Shown here piece by piece: positions 12,509 to 25,100 of a stretch of 64,000 nucleotides of DNA. Source of the stretch: Dillenia suffruticosa (Eukaryota; Streptophyta; Magnoliopsida; Dilleniales; Dilleniaceae); the NCBI GenBank assembly GCA_033439265.1, contig JAVTVX010000015.1, positions 21,257,947-21,321,946 of the forward strand, read 5' to 3'. The notes beneath the pieces were generated by a model. The model did not search any database and was not told the origin of the DNA. It saw only the letters and a program-made list of their open reading frames with translations. The translations under genes were made by a program, and so were the position numbers. Within the stretch, counting starts at the first letter, position 1. Each line of letters begins with the position of its first letter.

Positions 12509-12795
12509 TACAATAACAATAACTAAACTTTTATTTCACTAATTAAGATCGATTATATAAAATTTTCACATATATTATTATTTTTTTATAAGATAACAAT
12601 AATTATATTTTTATTACACTAAGTAAGTCGACAATATGAATATTTTTACATTATTATAATCCATATTGTATTATATTTTTATTTATGTTTAAATAATTTA
12701 TATTTTATTTTATTGTTATTATTCAATTCTTTTTAGATTTTCTATTTTTTATTAATACGGGTATTTATCATAATTTCGTATTGTCTGATGGGAAA
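12509..12795 (-). mobile_element. LINE 3'-end fragment upstream of HRD3A
   Basis: This stretch aligns by eye, block for block, with the 3' portion of the LINE in HRD3A intron 1 (15113-15430). The shared order is a CAACAATAAC-like tail, TTTATTTCACTAA, a second AACAATAATyAT...CACTAAGT module, TATTTTATTGTyGTTAT and GGTATTTATCATAATyTC. It is a 5'-truncated, heavily decayed insertion with no coding part, ending about 330 bp before the HRD3A start codon. Confidence 0.65.
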
Positions 12796-13020
12796 CTTAT
12801 TTGTTTTCGTCTTGACTCTAAATAAGAAATTTATTTAAAAAATGAATTAAATTAAAAATAATGTGAATTTATTTCTAGTAAAACGCTTGTAATTCGGGGC
12901 AAATAGCATGACCCACCCACCTATAGGTCGAGATTTACCGTTGCTTGGTTGGAAGATGACGTAGCGGAGTTCGATTGGTTGACATGCTTCTTGGAACGTG
13001 GCAGCTCGACGAAAAACGTA

Positions 13021-13051
<31 letters not shown>

Positions 13052-13127
13052 TGCAGTCTGCACACATGAGATTATCATCTTCGTAGCGAGGAAATCCCTT
13101 CAAAGAAACGAAAAACAGAAAGCCAAA
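12796..13127 (+). promoter_or_regulatory. HRD3A proximal promoter and 5' leader
   Basis: This is the stretch before the HRD3A start codon. A CT microsatellite at 13021-13047 probably lies in the untranslated leader, as is common in plants. Upstream are GATGACGT (12955-12962), ATTGG (12974-12978) and ACGTGGC (12996-13002). These are cores recognised by bZIP and NF-Y factors, and stress-response (UPR) promoters of ER genes use such cores. The exact canonical ERSE spacing is not present, so UPR control is only suggested. The transcription start is not visible. Confidence 0.4.
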
Positions 13128-16100
13128 ATGCGTCTCTCTCTCCTTTCTCTCTGTCTTTGTCTCGGTCTCGCACTCCTCCTTTTCTCTCTCCTCCCTCTCT
13201 CTACCTTGGCTCGTCCCTTCGTCCTTGTCCTCACCCAAGAAGACATCAAGGACGCTTCTTCTTCCTCCTCCTCCGCCGAAGAAGACCCAATTTCCTCTGA
13301 TTCCTCATCTTCCGATTGGGACGATTTCGACTCCTCCGAGACCAAGCCCGATGACGAGCTTGATCCTGGCTCATGGCGTCCCATTTTCGAGCCTGGTGAC
13401 TCTGATTCCAAGCCCAAGACTGAGTCCGAGCTCCTGTACTACTCGGGAGTGTCGAAGATGGTGTCGGCAGCCAGTTCAGGGGAGCCGAGGCTTATGGAGG
13501 AGGCTGCGGCCGAGATTGAGGCGGCTGCCGAAGGAGGGAATGCTCACGCGCAGTCGGTGTTAGGGTTTTTGTATCATATGGGAATGGCGAGGGAGAGGAG
13601 TAAGGGCAAAGGGTTTTTGTATCACTGGTTTTCTGCGGATGGCGGCAATGCCCAATCCAAGATGGCTCTTGCGTATACCTACTTGAGACAAGATGTAAGA
13701 TCCCGCATTTCTCATCACATTTCACTCATAATCCCCCAATTGCTTCTTGTTTGTGATGCTTTTGATATTCAAACCTTAGGTTTTGAGTCGCAATGTTATG
13801 CTATTGATGCCATATCTTGATGTTTGTGGCTAGTTTTACTCCCTAATTTTATGGAGGGATTTGTTCCTGCTTATTATGTTGAGATCGAGGAGAGGTGGAA
13901 AATGGAAGTAGTCCTTTTGCTTGATCAGATAGAATCAACGTCTTAATTAAGCAAGGTCGATTCAAATTATACACCTCAAAAATTTGATTTTTTTAGCTCT
14001 GACGTTACCCATTAAATCTATTGTGTCAAAAACTAAAAACCCTTAACCTGACTTGCTTATTATAGGTGTAACCCAAAAGCATGCACACTAATGAGATTTA
14101 ACTAAGTGGTTCTTTTATTATAAGATTTAATTAAGTATTCTTTTTAACCATATGATGTATATAGTAGAGGTAGCAAAGAAAGATTGTATTGTATGTTGGA
14201 AATAGATTATTGAATTGTAGTCGACTCAAGAAAGTGCCTGTGTTACACGGTAGAAATAAAATGTTGGATAAGAGTCAACTAATTGTTATGCATTCTATTT
14301 TACCTTTTTTTTTTTTTGAATTTTTTCTCAATCCTCTAACTTTGTTATATATTTTAAATGTTCACTTATATATGTTTCTTTTTGCTAGTTGATAGGTCAA
14401 AGATTGAAAACAATAAATAGATATTAATCATGTGCAATAGTGTTAAACCAACTTATAGCAGGTTAAATTTGGGTTTTTCAGTTTAGCAGGACAAGCAGCA
14501 AGCAGATACAAATTTTTTCAGTTAATAATCTGGTCTCCCTATTTTCGGCCCTGACATATATTATATATGGCAAACCCAAAATCTCCTATTTCATGTTAGG
14601 TTCGAGTCGTCTTCGTGGGTCTTGTCCCAAAATGCCACCATAAATTTAATGGGGAAGCTGTCCAGTCTGACCTAATTCCTTTAGATGATCTGCCCTAATG
14701 AGGCTTAACACCCATCAGTAGTTTCTCCCACAATTCTAGAATATTTGCTCCCAAATAAGTAAACATCTTCTTTATGGTTAAATTCTTCGGAAAAGGGTTT
14801 GCATCCTTAGAAACATTTATATTCAATTCCTCGTCATTGGGAGGGGATGGACAATATCTTAGTTCACTCCATGAAACATGATCATTTTAAGTTGTTTTTT
14901 GAGTTTTGTTCTTAGGGGATGTTTTGAAGGAATAGTAAAACTCTGAGATTCCCAGAGAGGATTACTTTGTTGGTGTTAGATTTTACTTGCACATTAGCTT
15001 GGTGGTTATTGTTTAAAAATCCTTACTGAACTTTTGGTCATGAGTTATATTCGACGTGATATGTTCAACCTATGGGAAATACAGACAATTAACTGAAGTT
15101 TTTTTAGATAAATGCAACAACAATAACAACCAATCCTTTATTCTACTAAATCGGTTGACTATATCGATCCTTCTACGCCATTATGTTCTACTTCATGTCA
15201 CATGTTCATTTATACGATTATTTTCTTTATATACTAACAATAATCATGTTTTTATTCCACTAAGTGGGGTCGGGAATATGGATGCTTTTATTACGTCTTT
15301 GTACTCTAACTTGTATCATATTTTCATCTAAGATAATTCATATCATATTTTATTGTCGTTATCTAAGTTTTTTTAGGTCTTTCTCTCCCTTGGTTAATAT
15401 GAGTATTTGTCATAATCTCACACTGCCTAATTGGAGTCTCTATTGGTCGCCTATGTACGTGTCCATATCATATTAATTGTGTTTTCCTCAATTTTTCTTC
15501 GATTAGCGTAATCCTAACTTTCTCCCTAATACACTCATGTCTTGACTTGTCCATTCTTGTCTGTCCACACACCTTAACTTTTTCATTTCCGCAACTCTCA
15601 TCTTTTGCTCGTACTTTTGGTTTATTGCCCGATATTCAGATCCATACAATAAAGCAAATCTAATCACCATCCTCTAAAACTTCCCTTTAAGTTTTAGAGT
15701 TATCTTTTGATCCCAAAAAATATCCAATCCACTCCTCCATTTCAACCATCGTGGTTATATTTTTTGTGATACTTTTTTATTAATCCCTCTGTCTTTTTGT
15801 AAAATTGATTTTGGGTATTTAAAATTCTCACTTACAAATAATTCATTATCTTCTATCTTAATCATTGTCTCACTAATACTAATATTGCTAAACTTAAATT
15901 CTATATATTCTATTTTTGCCCTTGTAAGTGTAAAGCCTTTCACTTCCACCATTTCCATCTAAGATTCGGGTTTAGCATTTACTGCTTCACGTGTCTCATC
16001 CATCAAGACAATGCTATCTGCAAAGAACATGCACCATGGTACTATGTTCTGGATGTGTCTGGTGAGTTCATCTATAATTAGTGTAAAAAGATAGAGATTT

Positions 16101-19100
16101 AACACTGACCCTTGATGTAGCCCTATTTGTATTAGAAACTTTTTAGTTAATCTACTTGATATTCTCACTTTTGTCATCACGTCATTGTACATATTCTTGA
16201 TCGTTTAAATATACGCTACTCTTACACTCTTCTTTTCTAAAATCCTTCACTTAGTTTCCTTGGGGATTTTATCATACGGTTTGCTAGGTTGATGAACACC
16301 ATGTGTAAGTCATGCTTTTCTCTGGATACTTACTTAACTAATTGTCTAAAGAGGTGTATGGCTTCCATCGTAGACCTTTCAAGCATAAATCCAAATTGAT
16401 TTTCAGTCACTTTGGTTTCTTTTTGTAGTCTTCTTTTAATCACTCTTTCCCCCAGGTGAAAATGAGTTGGTGGGTTATCATTAACTGCTTTTAGTAATTT
16501 TTGTTGTTGTTGTTGTAAGTATTGTTTTCGAGCATTGGGGGGGTGTTGCACTGGGGTAATCTCTTAGCTCCTTTCAGTGGGTGATCTTAGTATGATATAG
16601 GAAGGATATTGATAGGAATTTAAGATATGGAGACGAAGAAGTGGAGGCTTATTTTAATGCTTAGACTTTTTCTACTAAGATGCAGCATATGTAGGATTGT
16701 ATGGGAGGAAGGGTCAAAAAGGGAAAGCAATGTAGGATTGGTAATTTATCCTTATCTTTGCCTTGTTTGAACGTCTTAGCTATCGCTAGACGAAAGAGGC
16801 AATTTGTTCTTTCCAGTTACGAGAATATCCTCTACTCTTAAAAGTGATGTAGATTAATTGGGCATGTACCAGACAGTTATTATACAAAGTAAAGCATGGT
16901 TGATGTCTTGGATCAGATGCTATTTGACTTGTCAGAAGAGCTAAGGAAATGTATACTGGCCTTCTGAGTTATCTGTAAAGTGTTATCATGAACTCCCATA
17001 CTTTCAAAGTAACACTGGTTCAAAAACCGGAAAGAACATGTCAAAAACTACAGGTGTCTATTTTTACGGGCAAAAGACTGGCTTTCTTTCCTCTAAAATC
17101 ATTTGACTTGAAGGTCATAGTCTAAAGAGCTCAAGTTTGTTCTGTTGTCTTTTTAATTTTAGACACTGATTGCCTTGACCTTTGGATTTAATATTGTTCG
17201 TGGTGCATGCTGGGTCTCCTGAATCATTTGCAACATATGGTTGCTTCCTTATGTTTAAATTAATTCCCAAATGCTGAATTAGCAATTTTAATTTTTTTAA
17301 CATGTTAATTTTTTATTACTCAAAATATCTCAAGTTTAATATATATCTATGATCTATCTTCTTTTTTATTTATTCATTTATTTTTTGTTGATGCATAACC
17401 TTTTTTTTTTTTTTTTTTTTTTGCCTTTTTAGATGCATGAGAAAGCTGTTAAACTGTATGCTGAGTTAGCAGAAATAGCTGTTAATAGTTTTTTGATTTC
17501 CAAAGATTCGCCTGTAATCGAACCTGTAAGGATCCATAATGGGGCTGAAGAGAATAAGGAGGCCTTAAGGAAGTCCCGAGGTGAGGATGACGAGGATTTC
17601 CAGATTTTGGAATATCAGGCACAGAAGGGGAATGCTGGGGCCATGTATAAAATTGGGCTCTTCTACTACTTTGGCTTGAGAGGCTTGAGGCGTGACCATC
17701 CAAAGGCATTATCATGGTTTTTAAGGGCTGTGGAGAAGGGGGAACCGAGATCTATGGAACTCCTTGGGGAGATATATGCAAGGGGAGCTGGAGTTGAGAG
17801 GAATTATACAAAGGCACTTGAGTGGTTGACGCTTGCATCCAAACAACAATTATATTCCGCATATAATGGGATGGGATATCTGTACGTTAAGGGGTATGGA
17901 GTGGAAAAGAAGAACTACACCAAAGTAAGGTCTCTTAAGCCCCTCTTGCTCTGCTAGATTGGAGCTCCTATGGTTCTTTGTCATGCTAATAATAATTTGG
18001 TTTTGCTTGTACACAAATTGACTAAGCTTTTGTATCCTTTTTTTGGTTGTCTCCTTATTAAGTTCATGGATATATACAAGTTCTCAACATTGGCTTCAGA
18101 ACATGCCCCACAGTTAAGATATTGTTCCTAAATATCAATAACTCACTGGATGAGGTTTGTGGAGTTTTTTACTACATATAGAAGTCATCAGCTTTTCTTT
18201 AACAAGTAATAAGCAGATCTTTAGTACAGCTGCAGCATGCAAAAGCTGAAAAATAGCCATTGCCTATTCCATCAGTCTGTAACTATGTCTTAAACAAACA
18301 CCTAAGAGCAGAAATGCAATAAGCAAGAGTAAGACAACGGAGTATATGAAACATATTAGATACATATTCATTAATAGCTGCACAGTTATTTTTAAAACCT
18401 ATGCTCATTTTTTTTTTTCATTTTGGTTTTCTGGGAATTGTTGTGGATGAGCTTATGCATAAAGGTTTTTGATTTCCCAAGCTTTACCTATCAAAGCTTG
18501 ATAAATTTTTGCCAAAGCTTTCTTGACCACTATTCAAATTTGCTCTTGGCAAGCTAATTGTTGGACGCCAGCGCTTTACATAACTATTTTGCTTAATGAA
18601 TTGGTTTTAGGAGATGCCACTGTTGACTGTGAAAGGGCTCTAATGAAAACCTAAGCTGACAGACTCATCTTTTCCTTGGTTAAGAATAGAAGTTGAATTT
18701 ATGTATAGGATCATGATGTTATTTTTAATGTTGGTAAATTTGGGTGGCTTCAATTAAAGTTTGTGGAATATAATTCTCAATTCTTTTCACCACAGGCAAA
18801 AGAGTATTTTGAGAAGGCTGCTGCTAACGAGGAGCCTGGAGGTCACTATAACTTGGGTGTGTTGTACCTCAAAGGGATTGGGGTAACGAGAGATGTGAAG
18901 CATGCGTGCAAATATTTCATTTTTGCTGCAAATGCAGGCCAGCCGAAGGCATTTTACCAGTTGGCAAAAATGTTCCATACTGGTGTGGGGCTTAGAAAGA
19001 GTCTTGTAATGGTAACTATTTCTTACCCTTTTTTTTTGTTTGTTTTCATACCCTGTGTTTACCCCTAGTCCTTCTCTAGTGGGTGAACTTTTTATGTTCC

Positions 19101-22100
19101 AATACTTCGGCATGGTTTTATGTGCATCGTTTGAGTTTAAAATGGATGTTTATGCAGAACTTTGCCAAGATTTGGATCATTCTAATACCATGGGATAGCT
19201 TCAGTGCCAAGCTCATTGTTTTGGCCCCTTAGGCAACCGGACTGGCTACTGGTCATTTGTGGTCATTCTAACAACTCTAGGAGTTCCTTTGGTGGTTTCA
19301 AGTGATTATTTTGTTTCAAATATATGTTTTGAAGATCTCTCTGTATTTTATTTATGCTCCTGGAAGATGAACTTTCAACTAATGAATGTTCTTTAGAAAC
19401 CTGTAATACGCAAGCACGACTATAGGACTGAGTGGATGGAACTCTGTAACTAAGAATTGGTCTGATATTGGTGCAAGGTAGCAGTACTTCAAGGAGATAT
19501 TCTGAAACACATTGCGTATTGTTTGGGAGTTTTAAAGTGGAGGGAAGGGGGGTTCATAAGAGGGAAGAAGATAAATTTGTTTTGTTTTTTTTTCCCCCTT
19601 TAAATAATGAAAATCTAAACCCCGCCCCCCCCCCAAAATCAAAGGGGATGACTTTCTGAAGAATTGTGGGTGATTGGAGATTATCCAAAACTTTAAAAGA
19701 AGAAGAAAGAAAGAAAGAAAGAAAGAAAAGAGAAAATCCCAGACACAAATAGTGGGTTTTCGTCTCTCCCCTTCCCTCCAATCCCCCCCTTTGAAACGGT
19801 ATGCTAGAGTGGGCCAAATAAGGATATTTCAGTGATTTTTTACACTACCAGAATGACCTTTTTTTTTTGTGGGTTCTTATTATTATTATTTTTTTGGGGG
19901 GGAGGGTTAATGGGGTTCAAATACTATTTTCCATGGATCTTGGCTTTGGTTGAGATTCATTGTACTGAACTCTTATTCAAATGGTTTTAATATGGTAAAG
20001 TGCTTGGATGTACTGGCAGATGGCAGACTTTTAGCGTCTGTAATGAGTGTTTCATGAAAATAACTCATATATCCGATAATTGAAACTTGGATTTTTCTAT
20101 GATGTAGTATCAGCCGGTGCTGGCTTTGAGAGAAGGAAATCTTTCTGATGATGTTTAGTTACCTACCACTTTCCCTAAGACTATTTTGCTTAATTCAAAT
20201 GATGTTCAGTTATTTAAAAGCTATGTATACATTAATACTTTTCTTGTAGCCCTGCTATCCTGCTCATAAAATTCCAAAAAATGGTGGGACAGAGTGCATT
20301 TCTTTTGTCGATTTGGGTCTCTAGGTTACTTTTAGACTTTGGCCATGCAAGACAATGAGGTTGCTATATACTTGGATTGGAAGTCATCGGTAACTTTAAA
20401 GTCTGCTTCCCTAGTTAAAGAGATAAGGTTGTGTAGTTCTGGCACTCCCAGACCACCGAACTACTGGATATTTCTGTTTTCAGAATATTCAAATAAAAGG
20501 CTAAGGGCTGCTCCGGGTTGGTAAGATGATAGTAGTTGGAGAAAGTTCTCAGCTGCTGTTTGGGCATGTGTATTTCAGACATTCTTGAGAACAGCAATTT
20601 TGATGAGAAAAAGAGGGGAATAACTCAAAAGGATAAGAGGGAGATAGGAGTAAGGTCTTTAAAAGGAAGTGGTCCATAGGAAAGCAATTTTTGTAAAAAG
20701 TAGGCGGCTTCTTTAGACTTTTCTTATTGTAATAGAGTTTAAGATTCTTGGTTGTAAGCTAGTATTACAGGGACTGCATCAACTTAGGACTTGTAATCTA
20801 TATTGATGGAGGATGTGGTTTGGTGAAAGATGCTGGCTTGGACATGCATGTGAATTTGTACAATTTCTCTATGCATAATCTTCAACAGACATATCCTGGG
20901 CTTGTTTGGTGATTTTAGAGGATTTAGGGTTAGTGATACCTAGTTGCCTTTGCTCTTCATTTTTTTTTTGTTGGCTTAGGTTGGTTGGTAAGAGTGTCTT
21001 TGCAAAGGTTATCAATGGGAATGATTCTATGGAACTGGCCAGGAGATCCTCATTTGCTTTTTGTAGGTGATATTGTCATCTTTCTCTTGTGGTCTTTGAT
21101 CGCTCTTCCATTTCAGATTCACTTTTGTTGTTTTAAGGTGTGTTCCAATGGCAGTGGATATTGAGTGATTATCTTACTTTTGGGGTAAAATTTGGATCTT
21201 CTTAGGTGGCAATTTTAAGAGACTTGGAGATCCTGTTGTTTGAGAGGTTTGAAGGAAGTTTGGCCTAGTAGAAGGATTTCTTATCTAAGAACAAGAGGCT
21301 GACTCTCATTAAGATCACTTAATGAACCATCCTGTCTAATACATGCCTTTGTTCCATGTTAGCTTCAATGGCCAAGATTTGGAGATCCACAAAGTTTTTC
21401 AAGAGGATACTTAGGTGACTTCTTCAATGTGTTTCAAGGAGAAAAGGGGGCGAAGGGGGGATTATCAAGTTGTCCTTTCTTGTAGAAGATTGTTTGAAAT
21501 CATTGGTAGCTCTATTGAGAAAATGGTTACTTGCGGAGATTGGAGCAGATATGAATGAGAGTACTTTGGAGATATATTGGTGTATCATGATAGGAAGAAC
21601 AGTATTGTGTCGAGGGGATCACAAGGGTAAGTTGAGCTATTAGAAAGTATTGTGACTAATTTAGCACCTTCTTAGTGGTACGGATGGATGATGTGGATTC
21701 TCCATACTCATGTTTGGCTTGATGACTTCTACAGGGATCTAAGTATGTGTTTCATGTTTCTTCTTGTTGTTAGGAATCAACTAGTCAGGAACCATCTATG
21801 CCACCCATACCTCACAATATTACTATATAAATATAACAATCTTCGATATTATCATCAACTTCATTAAGCACATCCTCTTTGCAAAGCCTGAAGCTTTTTT
21901 TTTGTTTGAAGATTATCAAGTCAAAATGTGGACCTGCCTTTTGAGGAGAATTCTAATAGTAGGATTATTTTTTGGCTTTGAGACCCAATCACTTTGTAAA
22001 CCTGGCTCTTCCTTAACAAGTAACAGGCAAGAAGAAATCAGGAAAAGGTTCCTTGAGGTATGATTGATTGCTTCAGGCCTTACAGTGTTATCTCATTGAG

Positions 22101-25100
22101 GTCCCAGATCCAAAGTTGTAATTGTGTTTGCAATTGTGATTGGAGTGGGTGTTACATAATCAAATTGACCATTGTGACCTAAATAGAAGTTTTCTTTCTG
22201 ATTGCATCAAAACTCGTCTTTCTTGTTTATTTAATATTATATATATTTAATAATATATGTATGTATATGTTATCTAATATTTTCTTTTTCTAGAAATGAA
22301 ACTTATATGTGCTTTTATTAGGATTGGAATTTGACAGGATTTGTTTAAACAAAATGTCTAAAAGGGAGGGAAGTATGCTACAAAATGTGTGTTTTTCTTC
22401 TTTTTTTTTGGGGGGGGGGGGGAGTGGGCTGGTATCATTGAGCAATATTATTTCCAAATCTCCTTTTGGTTGAATTGAAATTTTATTTGAGACAAGTCAA
22501 GGGCTCAAATTAATCAATGCTGATAGATTAAACTTATGGTATCTGCTGCGGCTTTCACGCAATCTGTCGAGGACAAAATATTTTCCTTTAGAGGACCTGT
22601 AATCGCTGGCCATGAGTTCAGAATATCAGTCCCTAAAAGCCATATTGACTATAATGGAACACTATCACTGTGCACCAATAATGGTACATCCTGTAATTTG
22701 GATGGGGGAGGGAGATAACGAGTTTCTCTCCCGTCCTTGTTGTGCAGCAAATATGTGAACAATAAAACTTCCCATAACTCAGTCTGGTTAGACCTCTTTA
22801 GAAGTGCTGGAGGCCTTTGGGTATTTTAGATGACGACTCTTTGCCACTGGAAAAGCCCTTGCCAGAAAAGAGAATCGTACTAATTGAATGAAAACTCCCC
22901 ATTCTCTATCTATGAGGATCAATGAAGTTTAAGGCCATTTCCCACAATTCTACCGCCGAGCGAACAAGGGTATAGTTCTAGTTTTTTGCTAGTTGGAGTC
23001 ACAATTGTAAGGTTGTTTATCCATTTCCCTAATTTAATGAGAATTGAGGCAGTCATTTCTTTTAAACGAAAATGAAGTGGCCAAGAAAAGTCAAAATTAA
23101 GATAATTCGAAGTCTCCTCTTTTGCTCTTGTAGAATTAGCATAATCTCTTATGTAAAACAAAAATATTTCCTTGGAGTGTTGATTTTATCTGGATGTGGA
23201 CAATTCCCCACCTCCACCCCCCACCCCACACCCAAAAAAATTAATAATAATAACTTTTATCATTCTCTACTGCTAGGTTTTGTGGAACCAATGCAGTTGA
23301 TGTGAATTTCCTTAATCTTTTTTTTAGAGGATTTCTCACAGTCAAACTAAGTTTCATTTGCCTATGAAATACCAAACTTTGTAGTTAAGTGCACCCATGA
23401 ATTTGAATTTATGCTTGTTCTGACATTATTTTGGGCCCCATCAAAACATAAACTTTAAATTGGAATGCATTTGTATTATTTTGGAATTCCTTTTGTGGCA
23501 TTCTCAAGATGCTTTACTTTGTTTCAGGCTACTGCTTTATACAAATTGGTTGCAGAGCGTGGTCCTTGGAGTTCCTTGTCACGATGGGCTTTGGAATCAT
23601 ACTTAAAAGGTGATGTTGGCAAGGCATTTCTCCTTTACTCTAGGATGGCTGAGTTAGGATATGAGGTGGCACAAAGTAATGCTGCTTGGATCCTTGACAA
23701 ATATGGGGGGCGTAGTATGTGCATTGGGGAGTCTGGATTTTGCAGTGATATTGAAAGGCATCAACGTGCACATTCCTTGTGGTGGCAAGCTTCTGAACAG
23801 GGTAATGAGCATGCTGCACTGTTGATTGGCGATGCATATTACTATGGTCGGGTACGTGTCCCGCATCACAATAGGCCTGTTCTTACCTGTTCAACAGATG
23901 TCTTTATAAGTTTTAGTCTCAGTTATGCATGTGAAATTTCACATTCAGTTTTCCTAATTTCTTGTTGATGTTTCACTTTTGTTATTTGCAGGGTACTGAG
24001 AGAGACTACCATCGTGCAGCAGAAGCCTACATGCATGCCAAATCTCAATCTAATGCACAAGCCATGTTCAACCTTGGATACATGCATGAACATGGCCAAG
24101 GACTACCATATGATCTTCATCTTGCCAAGCGCTATTATGACCAAGCATTAGAGATTGATCCGGCAGCAAAGCTACCTGTTACACTGGCACTTACTAGCTT
24201 GTGGATGCGAAAAAATTATGCCGATACTTTCCTGGTAAGCTTCTTTCTTTCCAATCTTTGAAGTCTAAACAATCGATTGGAGTTTCTAAAGTTTTCAGTT
24301 GTAACCATAGCAGAACAGAGCATACTCCTTGTTTTATACTCCCCTGGTCCTATTTTATTTGTCCCCTTTCCTTTTACCGCACAGATTAAGAAACATATTA
24401 AACTCTATGTCATATCATCTAAATTTGTAGTAATGCTGGCATGCTACCCTTTTTTTAAAATTAAAACAAAAGTAAAAATAAAAATGTTTTGATGTTTACA
24501 TTTTTTAAAAGAACCTTAGTTGGCCAGTTATTATATTGGATAAATATCAACAAATCAATAGAGAGGAATGGGTGGCAAGCACCATTTCCTCAAAATTAAT
24601 GAAGTGATAAAAATATTGAGTTGCCAAAATTATTGAAGTGATAGAAAAATTTGAAATAAGATGGATTTAAAAAGGGCATAACAGGAAATTTAACATTTTG
24701 GAATATCCCAAAATGTTATGTGGACAAACATTTTTTGGCATCCCTAAAAGGAATAGAGGACAAACAAAATGGTAGGAAGGGAGTATTATATGTCTGATTA
24801 TGCATCCTTAACTGTTTTTGCAGCCTTAATTTCAAGATGAATCATCCATGTTTCATTTGGTGAAGCCGTAATGCTTGTGATGAATTTCTTTTTAAGACAT
24901 GCTGATGCTAAAACTAATATTTAGGATCTGAAAGATGCTAGAGAAACAGGAGATGCCTCTTTGACTAGACTTGCAAATTAGTTGGTGGAATAATGACAAT
25001 ATCCATATGAATAGTAATGTACAACCCTAAAGCAGAAAAATCTTGTCAAACTACTCACAATTTTTTCTTTTTCATTTGATCCATCTCTCATTCAAGTGAT

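Noticed and set aside
13695-13820. Reading of HRD3A exon 1 through to 13820 as a short protein
   Set aside because: A GTAAGA donor follows codon 189 and exon 2 continues the Sel1-repeat protein in phase; the extension is intron read-through.
22536-22718. 60-codon frame in HRD3A intron 3 with protein-like composition
   Set aside because: No recognisable family, no splice logic with neighbouring exons, and the HRD3A frame runs straight from exon 3 to exon 4.
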